A DNA stretch of 64,000 nucleotides from Ruminiclostridium hungatei (GTDB lineage: Bacteria; Bacillota; Clostridia; Acetivibrionales; DSM-1351): contig NZ_MZGX01000001.1 of NCBI RefSeq assembly GCF_002051585.1, positions 1 to 64,000 on the forward strand, in the 5' to 3' direction. Shown one piece after another: positions 13,497 to 22,618 of the stretch. How positions within the stretch are numbered: position 1 is the stretch's first letter; the number at the start of each line of letters is the position of its first letter. The notes beneath the pieces were generated by a model, which saw nothing but the letters and a program-made list of their open reading frames with translations, ran no database searches and was not told where the DNA came from. Both the position numbers and the translations under genes were made by a program.

Positions 13497-13508
13497 TGGC
13501 AGCCTTTT
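13485..13508 (+). terminator. Terminator of sigK
   Basis: GGCTGCCA and TGGCAGCC form an 8-bp stem with loop TTGA and four Ts after it. The sigK stop codon lies in the loop. Confidence 0.9.
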
Positions 13509-13611
13509 CAGATGGGAAATAAGCTTTAAACGGTTGAAAAGGTTGTAAAAATCCACTCTCTTTTCACTTAATTATAGATAAAAACATTATGACTATTAAG
13601 TACTGACTGCT

Positions 13612-13647
13612 TTCATCCCCGGGGAGAATGAGCTTCCCCAGGATGAA
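13612..13647 (+). other. Hairpin before the DUF4157 gene
   Basis: TTCATCC pairs with GGATGAA and GGGGA with TCCCC, giving a long interrupted stem that ends about 27 bases before the start codon. It could be a leader element or mRNA stabiliser; its role is not clear. Confidence 0.45.
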
Positions 13648-13673
13648 GTGAGTTTTTAAGGGGTGGATTACTC

Positions 13674-14780
13674 ATGGAGAAAATGCTTGTAAATGAAAAA
13701 AACGAAACAGCTTCAAAAGGTGCCGGCAAGAACCGCCAGAATGCCGTAGCCGGACAAAAGCCAGGCAGCAATGCCCTACAGGTTAAAAAAATTGTAGACA
13801 GGCTCTTATCTGCTCCTGAGACTGTTTCAGGTGAAGATTTTTTATTGGTACAGGCCGCATTGGGATACGGCAAGGCTAAAAGTCTTCTGGAAGAAGGAAA
13901 GCAGAGGAAAAAGCAATTGAGACACAATGAGGGTATGACTGGTAATAACACCGGCCTTCCCGAAAAATTGAAGGAGGGAGTTGAAAGCCTGTCCGGGTTT
14001 GATTTGAGTGAGGTGAGGGTGACCTATAACTCGCCAAAACCCATGCAGGTGGGAGCTGCCGCATACACCAGGGGCATGGAAATCCATGTGTCTCCCGGAC
14101 AGGAGCAGTCGTTGCCCCATGAAGCCTGGCATGTGGTGCAGCAGGCACAGGGAAGGGTCAAGCCTACAGCTCAAATGAACGGCATGGATATAAATAATGA
14201 TCCGGGGTTGGAAGCAGAAGCAAGCAGCAAAGGGGAACAGGCGGAAAGACAGGAGAAAAGCACCGGCAGCAGCAAGCTCATAAAACCAAATATTGGTGCT
14301 TCAATACCGGTGCAGATGAACTGGAAATGTAAAAGCTGCGGTAGAAAGGTCAAGGATGAAAGCCTGTCTGTATGTCCATATTGCAAAGCTGTCCGGCAGC
14401 CTAAGATTACGGAACGGCCTGAATTTGAAAAGAAAAGAGTGGCAGAGGTAATGGGAAGCCTTCCGGATGACACCAAAATACACCTTACAATAGCAACTGA
14501 GCAACAAATTGCAGAAGGCGGACTTAAAGCCGGCAGCTATTGGTTCCAATTGGGGGAGGTTAAAAGTTACACCGTCAGGCATTTGCAGGAAGCAGGCATT
14601 AAAGCCCAGGCAATGGGCTATACAAAAACCGGTAGGCCAAACCTGGCTAAAGGCTTTATCTATGTACTCAGCAGTGAAATGAATATCCCGTCCTGCCCTG
14701 ATGAAACAAATGGCTGCGGCAAGGAGTATAAATGCGACGGTGCTATAAATAATGTCAAGCACTATGTTCCGCTTGTATAA
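13674..14780 (+). CDS. DUF4157 (HEAWH motif) protein with zinc ribbon and unknown C-terminal domain
   Basis: A 368-residue protein without a signal peptide or membrane segment. Residues about 100-165 form a DUF4157 domain, known also as the eCIS core domain, with LPHEAWHVVQQ containing the zinc-protease-like HExxH. Residues about 213-240 form a zinc ribbon (CKSCGRK and CPYCKAV). The last 130 residues, which end in a Cys-rich piece (CPDETNGCGKEYKC), have no family I know. DUF4157 proteins often travel with extracellular contractile injection systems or act as toxin carriers, but no injection or immunity genes are visible here. It stands alone after the sigK terminator, with its own ribosome site (AGGGGTGG). 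Autoproteolysis, toxin delivery or a sporulation role are all guesses. Confidence 0.75.
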   Translation: MEKMLVNEKNETASKGAGKNRQNAVAGQKPGSNALQVKKIVDRLLSAPETVSGEDFLLVQAALGYGKAKSLLEEGKQRKKQLRHNEGMTGNNTGLPEKLKEGVESLSGFDLSEVRVTYNSPKPMQVGAAAYTRGMEIHVSPGQEQSLPHEAWHVVQQAQGRVKPTAQMNGMDINNDPGLEAEASSKGEQAERQEKSTGSSKLIKPNIGASIPVQMNWKCKSCGRKVKDESLSVCPYCKAVRQPKITERPEFEKKRVAEVMGSLPDDTKIHLTIATEQQIAEGGLKAGSYWFQLGEVKSYTVRHLQEAGIKAQAMGYTKTGRPNLAKGFIYVLSSEMNIPSCPDETNGCGKEYKCDGAINNVKHYVPLV

Positions 14781-15200
14781 AAACTTAACAGCAACGGTTT
14801 CCATCCTGGTTGAATTATGGTAACATCTAGATAGTATTAATTTAACCTGTAGTGCTAATTTAAAATATGGCAACAATGGTAAAATGCTATTCACTCCCGG
14901 ACAAGCTTCAAATAAATGCTTGTATATAACGCTTTTGGCGAAATTGTAATACCTTTCGGCATGCTTTTTTAGCCGTCGCAGCAACTCAGCCATCCAGGCC
15001 TCGGGTGCTGCTTAAATTGACATCCTGTCAATTTAACTGCCAAAGCAGCATGCTGAAAGCCTGCAATTTCAGCAAAAGCTTCTAATCATACGGCGCATTT
15101 CTTTAAAGTCGTCCTCACGTGAATTGCAAACTTGCCTCTTAATGACTTTATTAACTGGCACAACGGGTTAATTTAGATTAAAAAAATAGAGGATGAAAAA
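14781..15200. other. Intergenic region with no recognisable gene
   Basis: 420 bp. A minus-strand open frame covers the left half but is mostly antisense to the DUF4157 gene and has no ribosome site or family resemblance. Short inverted repeats are present (for example ATTGACA/TGTCAAT near 15020). I see no promoter I would stand behind. Confidence 0.4.
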
Positions 15201-15548
15201 ATGAAGCTTGGAGAGGTTTGCATAGAGACAAATGATGTAATAAAGCTGGCTGACTTTTACAGAGGGATTCTGAATATTTCATCTGAGTGCAGGGATGCGG
15301 TACATCAGTTCATAATAGCAGATGGGGTGTCATTAACCGTTTACAATAATGGATTCATAAAAAACAATCTGAACCAGAATATCAGCCTTGCATTTACAGT
15401 AGAGGACGTGGACAGGGAATATGAAAGGCTGCTGGAACTGGGGATACATATAATTGATGCCCCGAGGCTGCAGCCCTGGGGTGCAAAAAACATGCATTTT
15501 TGTGATCCTGACGGGAACCATATATACTTCAGAAGTCTTGTTAAATGA
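15201..15548 (+). CDS. VOC-fold (glyoxalase/bleomycin resistance-like) protein
   Basis: A 115-residue single-domain protein. It begins KLGEVCIETNDVIKLADFYR, the first beta-alpha unit of the vicinal oxygen chelate fold, and ends with the second metal-side motif MHFCDPDGNHIYF. The family covers glyoxalases, dioxygenases and antibiotic-binding proteins, and the sequence does not say which. The ribosome site is GAGGATG before the ATG. It stands alone between two non-coding stretches. Confidence 0.85.
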   Translation: MKLGEVCIETNDVIKLADFYRGILNISSECRDAVHQFIIADGVSLTVYNNGFIKNNLNQNISLAFTVEDVDREYERLLELGIHIIDAPRLQPWGAKNMHFCDPDGNHIYFRSLVK

Positions 15549-15874
15549 TGTTTACATGGGATTTGAAACTTATAAAGGTAAGACGGTTCAACCAGTTTGT
15601 GAAGCTTCAATATGGCGTAAAGCAGTAATTATTACGGAATAAATCCATGGGACCATTGCCGTAAAGACCCCGGGAAGCCGGAAGCTTCCCAAATACTTTG
15701 GAATACTTAAGAATTATCAGCATATGGCAGGCTATTTATTTAAAACAGTTGCAGTGCAGGTTTTTATTGTTTGAGGATATTGGATTATAGTTTTAAAATA
15801 ATGAAATGCATACTTAATATATACATCCATTGCAGTTTATTAACAGTATCATATGCAACTAAAGAATAAAGGCC
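15549..15874. other. Intergenic region, one hairpin
   Basis: 326 bp without a supported gene. GGGAAGC and GCTTCCC (about 15673-15691) form a short stem that may end transcription from the VOC gene. The right part is AT-rich and presumably carries the promoter of the MATE gene, which I could not pin down. Confidence 0.4.
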
Positions 15875-17227
15875 GTGATATATTTGTTTTCAAAAAAAGA
15901 ATTAGTACGACTTTTCTTTCCTGCATTTATTGAACAATTCCTTTCAACAGCCATAGGAGTAGTCAATACTATGATGGTTAGCGGGTTGGGGGCTTTTGCT
16001 GTTTCAGCGGTAGGCATCGTCGACTCCATTAATTTTGTTGCAATGAATCTTTTTCTTTCAGTTGCCACAGGAGCTACGGTTGTTATAGCCCAGCATCTTG
16101 GAGCAGGAGAAAGGAAAAAAGCATCAGACACCGCAGCACAGTCAATTGTATCCGTCTTCATACTTTCTGCCTTAACCGGATTGGGACTTTTTATTTTTGG
16201 AAAGCAGATTATCGGATTCATGTTCGGTGGGGCTGAGGCGGCTGTCAAGTCGGCTGCCTGGACATATATGGTATGTTCGGCCATATCATACCCCTTGTTG
16301 GGACTGTTCAACGTGTTTACCGGAATATTTCGTGCAAATAATAATTTTATTGCATCTATGATATCCATAGTCATGTCAAACCTTGTCAATCTTGCCGTAG
16401 GAGCTGTTTGCATATTCTGGCTTGACCTGGGGGTTTTAGGCGCCGGTATCGGACTGGTTTCCGCCAGGCTGATTGGTGCGGCAATATTGTTCTTTCATTT
16501 GATGAGAAGCCCGAAAATACATATAAAAACAGCATCCTTCAAAGTTTCTTCAGGAATAATGAAGCCGGTTTTGTACATCGGTGTTCCCGCGGGACTGGAC
16601 AGCCTGGTATTCAACGGAGGAAAGCTGTTGGTACAGTCCATTGTGGCCTCACTTGGAACGGCAGCTCTGGCGGCAAACAGTATAGCCGGATCACTTAATT
16701 CCATTATCAATATTCCGGGTGGAGCTGTTTCCATAGTTGCAGTATCTATAATAGGTTACTATGCAGGGTCGGGAGATAAAGAGGAGCTCAGGAAGATGAT
16801 AAACAAACTTACCCTGTATGCCATGGTGCTGCTGGGAGGTGTCTCGCTTATATTCCTGCCGTTTGCATCCCATATTCTCAAGCTTTATCAGCCTGCGGAC
16901 CAGGTCTTGACCATGTCACTGCATATAACGTATCTGACTCTGGCCTGCATACCGGTATTCTGGCCGGCGGCCTTCATAATGCCTGCTTGTCTCAGGAGCA
17001 CCGGAGATGTTGTGTATGTAACCACCGTGTCAATGTTGAGCATGTGGCTTGTGAGAGTATTTTTGGGATATGTGCTGGTAAGGTATACCGGACTGGGTAT
17101 TATGGGAATATGGATAGCCTGGTGCTTTGACTGGGTAACCAGAGGAGTTCCGTTCTATATAAGGGTATTTCGCAGGAAATATGAGAAATATTTGCCTGCA
17201 TCGGAGGAATCTTCAGCAGCGGGATAA
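15875..17227 (+). CDS. MATE-family multidrug/toxin efflux transporter
   Basis: A 450-residue integral membrane protein with about 12 hydrophobic segments arranged as two similar halves, typical of Na+ or H+ driven MATE exporters. Family features are the early KKELVRLFFPAFIEQFLST, GAGERKKASDTAAQS after segment 2, and PAGLDSLVFNGGKLLVQ at the start of the second half. It starts at GTG 15875, close behind an AAAGG site. Substrate unknown. It is monocistronic, with a promoter for rpsB downstream. Confidence 0.9.
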   Translation: MIYLFSKKELVRLFFPAFIEQFLSTAIGVVNTMMVSGLGAFAVSAVGIVDSINFVAMNLFLSVATGATVVIAQHLGAGERKKASDTAAQSIVSVFILSALTGLGLFIFGKQIIGFMFGGAEAAVKSAAWTYMVCSAISYPLLGLFNVFTGIFRANNNFIASMISIVMSNLVNLAVGAVCIFWLDLGVLGAGIGLVSARLIGAAILFFHLMRSPKIHIKTASFKVSSGIMKPVLYIGVPAGLDSLVFNGGKLLVQSIVASLGTAALAANSIAGSLNSIINIPGGAVSIVAVSIIGYYAGSGDKEELRKMINKLTLYAMVLLGGVSLIFLPFASHILKLYQPADQVLTMSLHITYLTLACIPVFWPAAFIMPACLRSTGDVVYVTTVSMLSMWLVRVFLGYVLVRYTGLGIMGIWIAWCFDWVTRGVPFYIRVFRRKYEKYLPASEESSAAG

Positions 17228-17290
17228 TACCCCGTTCATATACCCGCAGGTAAGGCAAAAAATAAAAATCCTGAAAATAAAATTAAATCA

Positions 17291-17319
17291 TTGCTAAAAA
17301 TATTTCTATATGGTATACT
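17291..17319 (+). promoter_or_regulatory. Vegetative promoter of rpsB
   Basis: TTGCTA and TATACT are separated by 17 bases, a good sigma-A promoter about 100 bp before rpsB. The leader in between contains short repeats of TGTCAGTAAGTGCTGACTTGACA type that may be an autoregulatory site for S2; that is inference. Confidence 0.65.
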
Positions 17320-17421
17320 AGCAAACGAAAAAATACACACGCATTTCGATTTTGTTAAAGTGTCAGTAAGTGCTGACTTGACAGGGTGCGGAGGTATTAA
17401 CTTTAACGGAGGTGTTTTTAT

Positions 17422-18168
17422 ATGGCAGTTATTTCAATGAAACAACTTTTGGAGGCAGGTGTTCACTTCGGTCACCAGACAAGAAGATGGAACCCAAAGA
17501 TGGCTGAATACATTTTTACAGAACGTAATGGTATTTACATCATTGACCTTCAGAAAACAGTAAAGAAAGTAGACGACGCTTACTTCTTCATCAGAGAAGT
17601 GGCAATGAACGGGCAGGACGTGCTTTTCGTAGGAACAAAGAAGCAGGCTCAGGATTCCATTAAAGAAGAAGCTGACAGAAGCGGTCAGTTCTTTGTAAAC
17701 AACAGATGGTTGGGTGGCATGCTCACCAACTTCAAAACTATTCGTAAGAGAATAGACAGATTGAACCAGTTAAATGCTATGGAAGCTGACGGAACTTTTG
17801 AAGTTCTTCCTAAGAAAGAAGTTATCAAGCTTAAGAAGGAAATGGAAGATCTGGAAAAGAACCTTGGCGGTATCAAGAACATGAAAAAAATTCCCGGCGC
17901 AATGTTCGTTGTTGACCCACGCAAGGAAAGAAATGCGATTCTTGAAGCGAAGAAGCTTGGTATTCCGGTTGTAGCCATAGTTGATACAAACTGTGATCCT
18001 GACGAGGTTGATTTTGTAATTCCCGGTAATGATGATGCTATAAGAGCTGTTAAGCTTATCGCTGCTAAAATTGCAGATGCCATTATCGAAGGACGCCAGG
18101 GCGAGCAGCTCGCACCTGAAGCTGCTGAAACAGTTGTGGTTGAAGAAGCAGTGGAAGTTGCTCAATAA
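17422..18168 (+). CDS. rpsB: 30S ribosomal protein S2
   Basis: A 248-residue S2 family protein, starting [27 protein letters not shown], with the conserved [17 protein letters not shown] and the GTKKQAQ and [13 protein letters not shown] blocks. It binds the 30S head-body junction. The C-terminus is an acidic Ala/Glu/Val tail. Start ATG follows ACGGAGGTG. First gene of the rpsB-tsf-pyrH-frr cluster, with its own vegetative promoter. Confidence 0.98.
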   Translation: MAVISMKQLLEAGVHFGHQTRRWNPKMAEYIFTERNGIYIIDLQKTVKKVDDAYFFIREVAMNGQDVLFVGTKKQAQDSIKEEADRSGQFFVNNRWLGGMLTNFKTIRKRIDRLNQLNAMEADGTFEVLPKKEVIKLKKEMEDLEKNLGGIKNMKKIPGAMFVVDPRKERNAILEAKKLGIPVVAIVDTNCDPDEVDFVIPGNDDAIRAVKLIAAKIADAIIEGRQGEQLAPEAAETVVVEEAVEVAQ

Positions 18169-18189
18169 TAAACCATGAAAACCATATAT

Positions 18190-18222
18190 TGCCGGATTTT
18201 GTTCATAGCACAATCCGGCAGT
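18190..18222 (+). other. Hairpin between rpsB and tsf
   Basis: TGCCGGATT and AATCCGGCA form a stem around a 13-base loop. There is no T-run, so it is probably a processing or attenuation element between S2 and EF-Ts. Confidence 0.6.
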
Positions 18223-18333
18223 TAACTTAATATTTTACCATTACTAAAAAATTAATGACACGGCGATAAATAAAAATTTATCCCATTTACAGCTTGGGAT
18301 AATTATTTGTCCATGTCGGAAATGGAGATAAAA

Positions 18334-18981
18334 ATGATTACTGCAGAAATGGTAAGACAGCTCCGTGAAAGAACCGGAGCGGGAATGATGGACTGTAAAA
18401 AAGCTCTCACCGAGACAAATGGTGATGAGGAAAAGGCAGTTGAGTATTTAAGAGAAAAGGGAATAGCCAAGGCCGCCAGCAAAGCTGGAAGAATAGCTGC
18501 TGAAGGCTTGGTTGAAGCTTATATACATGGCGGCGGAAGAATCGGTGTTCTTGTAGAAGTAAATATTGAAACTGATTTCGCTGCAAAGAATGAAGAATTC
18601 AAGCAGTTGGTAAAGGACATTGCAATGCAGATAGCTGCCAGCAAGCCTGAATTTGTCAGAAGAGAAGAAGTTCCGGTTTCCTTATTGGAAAACGAAAAAG
18701 AGGTATTGAGAGCACAGGCCAGAAATGAAGGCAAGCCTGAAAAAATCATTGAAAAGATGGTTGAAGGCAGAATTGATAAATTCTACGGCGAAAAGTGCTT
18801 GATGGAGCAGGCTTTCATTAAAGATCCTGATATAACGGTAGATCAGCTCGTTAAGGAAAAGATAGCTCACATCGGTGAAAATATAACAGTTAGAAGATTT
18901 GTAAGATTTGAAAGAGGCGAAGGAATAGAAAAGAAGGAAGAAAACTTCGCTGATGAAGTATTGAAACAAATAGGCGGTTAA
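18334..18981 (+). CDS. tsf: Elongation factor Ts
   Basis: 215 residues, the short form common in clostridia. It begins [20 protein letters not shown] with the [12 protein letters not shown] motif that contacts EF-Tu, followed by the [12 protein letters not shown] block near residue 77. It recycles EF-Tu-GDP to EF-Tu-GTP. I chose ATG 18334, which matches the family start, over a TTG at 18307. It is followed by a strong terminator. Confidence 0.97.
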   Translation: MITAEMVRQLRERTGAGMMDCKKALTETNGDEEKAVEYLREKGIAKAASKAGRIAAEGLVEAYIHGGGRIGVLVEVNIETDFAAKNEEFKQLVKDIAMQIAASKPEFVRREEVPVSLLENEKEVLRAQARNEGKPEKIIEKMVEGRIDKFYGEKCLMEQAFIKDPDITVDQLVKEKIAHIGENITVRRFVRFERGEGIEKKEENFADEVLKQIGG

Positions 18982-18991
18982 TAATAAAGGG

Positions 18992-19040
18992 GGCTGTTGC
19001 AAAACAAAATATCTTATTTGTTTTGTAACAGCCTTCTTTG
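18992..19040 (+). terminator. Terminator after tsf
   Basis: GGCTGTTGCAAAACAAA pairs with TTTGTTTTGTAACAGCC, a 17-bp stem, with TTCTTT following. Confidence 0.9.
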
Positions 19041-19181
19041 GGAACATATATTGTTGTATGTTCCTTTTATTAGGGCCTTTTCTCAGCAAATTCACAAGAA
19101 CAGGGATATTTTTTTGAAATTGGTTATTGATGCGGTTGAATTACATACAGGTTAAATTATTTTAGTTGACGGAGGAAAACC

Positions 19182-19889
19182 ATGTCTGAATTAAAATATA
19201 AGAGAATAATGTTGAAGATCAGTGGAGAAGCTTTATCAGGAGAAAAAGGCAGTGGAATCGATACTGATACTGTAAATGAAATATGTGACAGGATTCTTGA
19301 AGTACACAAACTGGGAGTTGAAATAGCAATCGTGGTAGGCGGAGGAAACTTCTGGAGAGGCAGAAGCGGAAAAGGCATGGATAGGACAACTGCGGACCAC
19401 ATGGGGATGCTGGCCACTGTCATAAACTCTTTGGGGCTTCAGGATGCTCTGGAATCCAGAGACATTCAGGTAAGGGTACAGACTGCCATTGAAATGAGGC
19501 AGATTGCTGAACCTTATGTGAGAAGAAAGGCTGTCAGACATCTGGAAAAGAAAAGAATTGTAATATTTGCCTGCGGCATGGGGAATCCATATTTCTCAAC
19601 CGATACTGCCGCAGCTTTAAGGGCTGCTGAAATTGATGCCGAAGCAATACTTATGGCAAAGAATGTTGATGGCATCTATGATTCCGACCCGTCAAAAAAT
19701 CCCGGTGCTATAAAATATGAAAGACTCAGCTATCAGGAGTATTTGAACAAAGGGCTGTGCGCCATAGATTTGACAGCGGCTTCTTTCTGCAAGGACAATG
19801 GGATTCCCACCCTTGTATTCGGCCTTAATGATCCTGATAATATTATAAGAGCCGTAAAGGGTGAAGAGATTGGTACCACAATATATTGA
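19182..19889 (+). CDS. pyrH: UMP kinase
   Basis: A 235-residue amino-acid-kinase-fold UMP kinase, which makes UDP in pyrimidine nucleotide synthesis. Motifs: [11 protein letters not shown] at the start, [10 protein letters not shown] (about 50), [21 protein letters not shown] and [12 protein letters not shown]. The length is standard. A GGAGG site lies just ahead of the ATG. It sits between tsf and frr as in most Firmicutes. Confidence 0.98.
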   Translation: MSELKYKRIMLKISGEALSGEKGSGIDTDTVNEICDRILEVHKLGVEIAIVVGGGNFWRGRSGKGMDRTTADHMGMLATVINSLGLQDALESRDIQVRVQTAIEMRQIAEPYVRRKAVRHLEKKRIVIFACGMGNPYFSTDTAAALRAAEIDAEAILMAKNVDGIYDSDPSKNPGAIKYERLSYQEYLNKGLCAIDLTAASFCKDNGIPTLVFGLNDPDNIIRAVKGEEIGTTIY

Positions 19890-20024
19890 AATCCAATGTA
19901 ATTAATTGTATTATATATAGTGAACAAATAAATATGCCGGGTGCATTGGCTGAATTTATTTGTTCCGCAAATATTTTTAAAATATTCTCAAGTAGTTGGC
20001 AACGAATTTTTTAGGAGGATTTTT

Positions 20025-20582
20025 ATGGACAAAGAGCTTTATAGACCTATTGAAGAAAAAATGAAAAAAACCATAAATGTGTTTAGGGACACTCTTTCAG
20101 GCATTAGGGCCGGAAGAGCAAATCCCCAGATACTGGATAAAATTTCAATTGATTACTACGGTGCACCTACTCCCATTCAACAGGTTGCCACTGTGTCGGT
20201 ACCGGAAGCAAGAGTTATTCTGATACAGCCATGGGAAGCCAAGCTCCTCAAAGATATAGAAAAGGAAATACAGAAATCTGATATGGGAATCAACCCTAAC
20301 AATGACGGTAAGGTTATTCGTCTTGTTTTCCCTGCGCTCACTGAAGAAAGACGCAGAGATTTGACAAAAACAGTAAAAAAGGAAGGCGAAGATGCAAAGG
20401 TTGCCATCAGATCTATCAGAAGAGATTCCATAGAGCAGATGAAAGCCAAAAAAAAGAACAATGAAATAACTGAGGATGATTTAAAGGATGCTGAAAAGGA
20501 TATTCAGAATCTTACAGATAAATTTATTGCAGAAATAGACCATATTATTGAGGCCAAGGACAAGGAAATCATGGAAGTATGA
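20025..20582 (+). CDS. frr: Ribosome recycling factor
   Basis: A 185-residue RRF that, with EF-G, splits the ribosome after termination. Motifs: LSGIRAGRANPQILDKI and WEAKLLKDIEKEIQKSDMG, and the C-terminal three-helix bundle with DHIIEAKDKEIMEV. The ATG at 20025 has a perfect AGGAGG 6 bases before it; an open frame upstream to 19941 has no homology. It overlaps the next small gene by 4 bases. Confidence 0.98.
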   Translation: MDKELYRPIEEKMKKTINVFRDTLSGIRAGRANPQILDKISIDYYGAPTPIQQVATVSVPEARVILIQPWEAKLLKDIEKEIQKSDMGINPNNDGKVIRLVFPALTEERRRDLTKTVKKEGEDAKVAIRSIRRDSIEQMKAKKKNNEITEDDLKDAEKDIQNLTDKFIAEIDHIIEAKDKEIMEV

Positions 20583-20770
20583 GCCGGCTGACAGGTTATA
20601 CGCTGGGAGATGCTGTCCGGCAGGCGGAAAAGGATGGCTTTGAAATTGAAAAAATCACTGTCACTGCTCCGCCGAAAATGCAGAGCCAGGAATATGATGA
20701 TACCTTCAGGGTGCTTCGTGTTACAGTCTCGGAAAATAAACTCAGCATATTAGTATGTAAACCCCTCTAA
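20579..20770 (+). CDS. Small conserved protein of unknown function between frr and uppS
   Basis: 63 residues (MSRLTGYTLGDAVRQAEKDG..., ending LVCKPL), with an alternating helix and strand pattern and no membrane segment. The TGA of frr overlaps its ATG, so it is translated with RRF. The stop codon lies in the stem of a terminator. I believe similar short proteins exist in other clostridia at this place but cannot name a function. Confidence 0.7.
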   Translation: MSRLTGYTLGDAVRQAEKDGFEIEKITVTAPPKMQSQEYDDTFRVLRVTVSENKLSILVCKPL

Positions 20771-20785
20771 TAGAGGGGTTATTTT
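20760..20785 (+). terminator. Terminator after the frr operon
   Basis: AACCCCTCT and AGAGGGGTT form a 9-bp stem with a 3-base loop and ATTTT after it. Confidence 0.85.
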
Positions 20786-20910
20786 AACAAATACGGTATT
20801 TGAAAAAAAGTTCTGGATTGGTTATTGCGGTTGAGATACATATTTGGTACGGTTTGTTTTATGCTTGGGTGCGGGCACAGTGGCAGGTAAGTATGCGGAT
20901 GGAGGTCGAT

Positions 20911-21678
20911 ATGGGTCTTTGGACTAGAATTACCCGGTTGTTCAGGCGGCCGGAAATTGCAAAAGGGGATTTTTCAACGATTCCTGAGCACATAGCAATT
21001 ATTCCCGACGGAAATGGAAGATGGGCAAAAAAAAGAGGCCTGCCCCGGAGTGTTGGTCACAGGGAAGGTTCTATGGCACTTAAAAAAGTAGTTATTTATT
21101 GCTCTGACATAGGGGTTAAGTATTTATCGGTATTTGCCTTTTCCACGGAAAATTGGAAAAGGCCCAAAAGTGAAGTGGATGCTCTTATGGACCTGCTGGT
21201 TGAATTTTTGAGAAACGCCGAGAAGGAACTTGACGGCAGCAATGTGCGCATAAAGGTAATAGGAGATACCCTGGGCCTTCCGGCAGAGTTGCAGCAGGAG
21301 ATATTGAGGGTTGAGAAGCTGACCGGTGTTAATGACGGTCTGAATTTAATCATTTGTCTTAACTATGGAGGCAGGATTGAACTTTTAGATGCGGTTAAAA
21401 AAATAGCCCATAAGGTTAAAGAGGGAAAGCTGGAAGTTGAGGATATTGATGAGAAGCAATTGGAAAACTGCCTGTATACGGCAGGAATACCTGAACCGGA
21501 CCTGCTTATCAGAACCAGCGGCGAACAGAGAATCAGCAACTATCTGCTCTGGCAGTGTGCCTATACAGAGTTTTGGTTTACACCCGAACTCTGGCCTGAT
21601 GTAAATGGAAGCCATATTGCTGAAGCATTAAAAGCTTTTGAACTGAGAAACAGAAGGTTTGGCGGGATTAGTCAATAA
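20911..21678 (+). CDS. uppS: Isoprenyl transferase (undecaprenyl diphosphate synthase)
   Basis: A 255-residue cis-prenyltransferase that extends farnesyl diphosphate to the C55 lipid carrier of wall synthesis. Motifs: HIAIIPDGNGRWAKKRG (about 27, catalytic Asp), VFAFSTENWKRP, and the C-terminal DLLIRTSGEQRISNYLLWQ and YTEFWFTPELWPD. I chose ATG 20911, after GGAGGT, over the longer frame from 20800. First of a uppS-cdsA-dxr-rseP-ispG run. Confidence 0.97.
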   Translation: MGLWTRITRLFRRPEIAKGDFSTIPEHIAIIPDGNGRWAKKRGLPRSVGHREGSMALKKVVIYCSDIGVKYLSVFAFSTENWKRPKSEVDALMDLLVEFLRNAEKELDGSNVRIKVIGDTLGLPAELQQEILRVEKLTGVNDGLNLIICLNYGGRIELLDAVKKIAHKVKEGKLEVEDIDEKQLENCLYTAGIPEPDLLIRTSGEQRISNYLLWQCAYTEFWFTPELWPDVNGSHIAEALKAFELRNRRFGGISQ

Positions 21679-21739
21679 ATTTCCCATAAAATATTCCGTC
21701 CTTGAGAATTTGTTCAGGCGGGCAGGACACGGAGGTATG

Positions 21740-22564
21740 ATGTTAAAAACAAGAGTTATCAGTGCATTGGTAGGTTTGGCTCTGCTTATAGCCGTATTGT
21801 ATATGGGGTCTGTGGTATTGGGTGTAATTGTAAGTATCATAGCCGCAATCGGGCTGTATGAGTTTTATAATTCCGCAGCAAAGCTGAAGACTGTTCAGCC
21901 CATCAAAATTGTGGGTTATTTATCAATAATTCCCCTTTTGCTCCTGGGCCTGGAAGAGTTGGGCTGGTATAAGCTGGATTTAGGTGTGCTTACGGGAATT
22001 TCCGCTTGTATTATAATTTTTCTGAGTATGACTTTTATTGTATTTGGGCATAAGAAGTATAATATTGTAGATGCTTGCATTACAGCTTTTGGTATAGCTT
22101 ATGTACCTTTCCTCATGAGTTTTTTGATTCTTATAAGAAACATGGACCACGGAATGCTGCTCATCTGGTTGATATTCATCGGCGCCTGGGGCACTGATAC
22201 CATGGCTTATACCTGCGGCAGGCTGTTCGGGAAAAGAAAGATCATTCCTGAAATCAGTCCCAAGAAGACGGTAGCCGGAGCTGTTGGAGGTACTTTAGGC
22301 TGCGCATTGCTTATGCTCCTGTTCGGTTTTATAACTCAGACGTATTTTGATTTGAAGCTGTCCTATCCGGCACTTGTTTTGCTGGGCATTTTCTGCGGAT
22401 TCATTTCACAGATAGGTGACTGGTCGGCGTCTGCGGTTAAAAGGTATGTCGATGTTAAAGATTATGGCAGCATCATGCCGGGCCACGGAGGGGTGCTGGA
22501 CAGATTTGACAGCATACTGTTTGTAGCTCCGGTAGTCTATTATGTTTTGGTACTGTTTTTATAA
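21740..22564 (+). CDS. cdsA: Phosphatidate cytidylyltransferase
   Basis: About 274 residues with roughly eight membrane segments; it makes CDP-diacylglycerol from phosphatidic acid and CTP. The signature near the C-terminus is clear: SQIGDWSASAVKRYVDVKDYGSIMPGHGGVLDRFDS. The start is probably the second of two adjacent ATGs (21740), close behind GGAGG. The open frame reaches back into uppS. Standard neighbour of uppS and dxr. Confidence 0.96.
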   Translation: MLKTRVISALVGLALLIAVLYMGSVVLGVIVSIIAAIGLYEFYNSAAKLKTVQPIKIVGYLSIIPLLLLGLEELGWYKLDLGVLTGISACIIIFLSMTFIVFGHKKYNIVDACITAFGIAYVPFLMSFLILIRNMDHGMLLIWLIFIGAWGTDTMAYTCGRLFGKRKIIPEISPKKTVAGAVGGTLGCALLMLLFGFITQTYFDLKLSYPALVLLGIFCGFISQIGDWSASAVKRYVDVKDYGSIMPGHGGVLDRFDSILFVAPVVYYVLVLFL

Positions 22565-22618
22565 TACATGAAATCTGGCGGCTGGAACATATTTTATGAT
22601 ACCGGGCCTGGAGGTAAA

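Noticed and set aside
14301-14993. 230-codon minus-strand frame across the end of the DUF4157 gene
   Set aside because: Two thirds of it is antisense to a clear domain protein, with no homology and no ribosome site.
20800-20910. Longer N-terminus for UppS
   Set aside because: The added residues are outside the family and the GGAGGT site fits ATG 20911.
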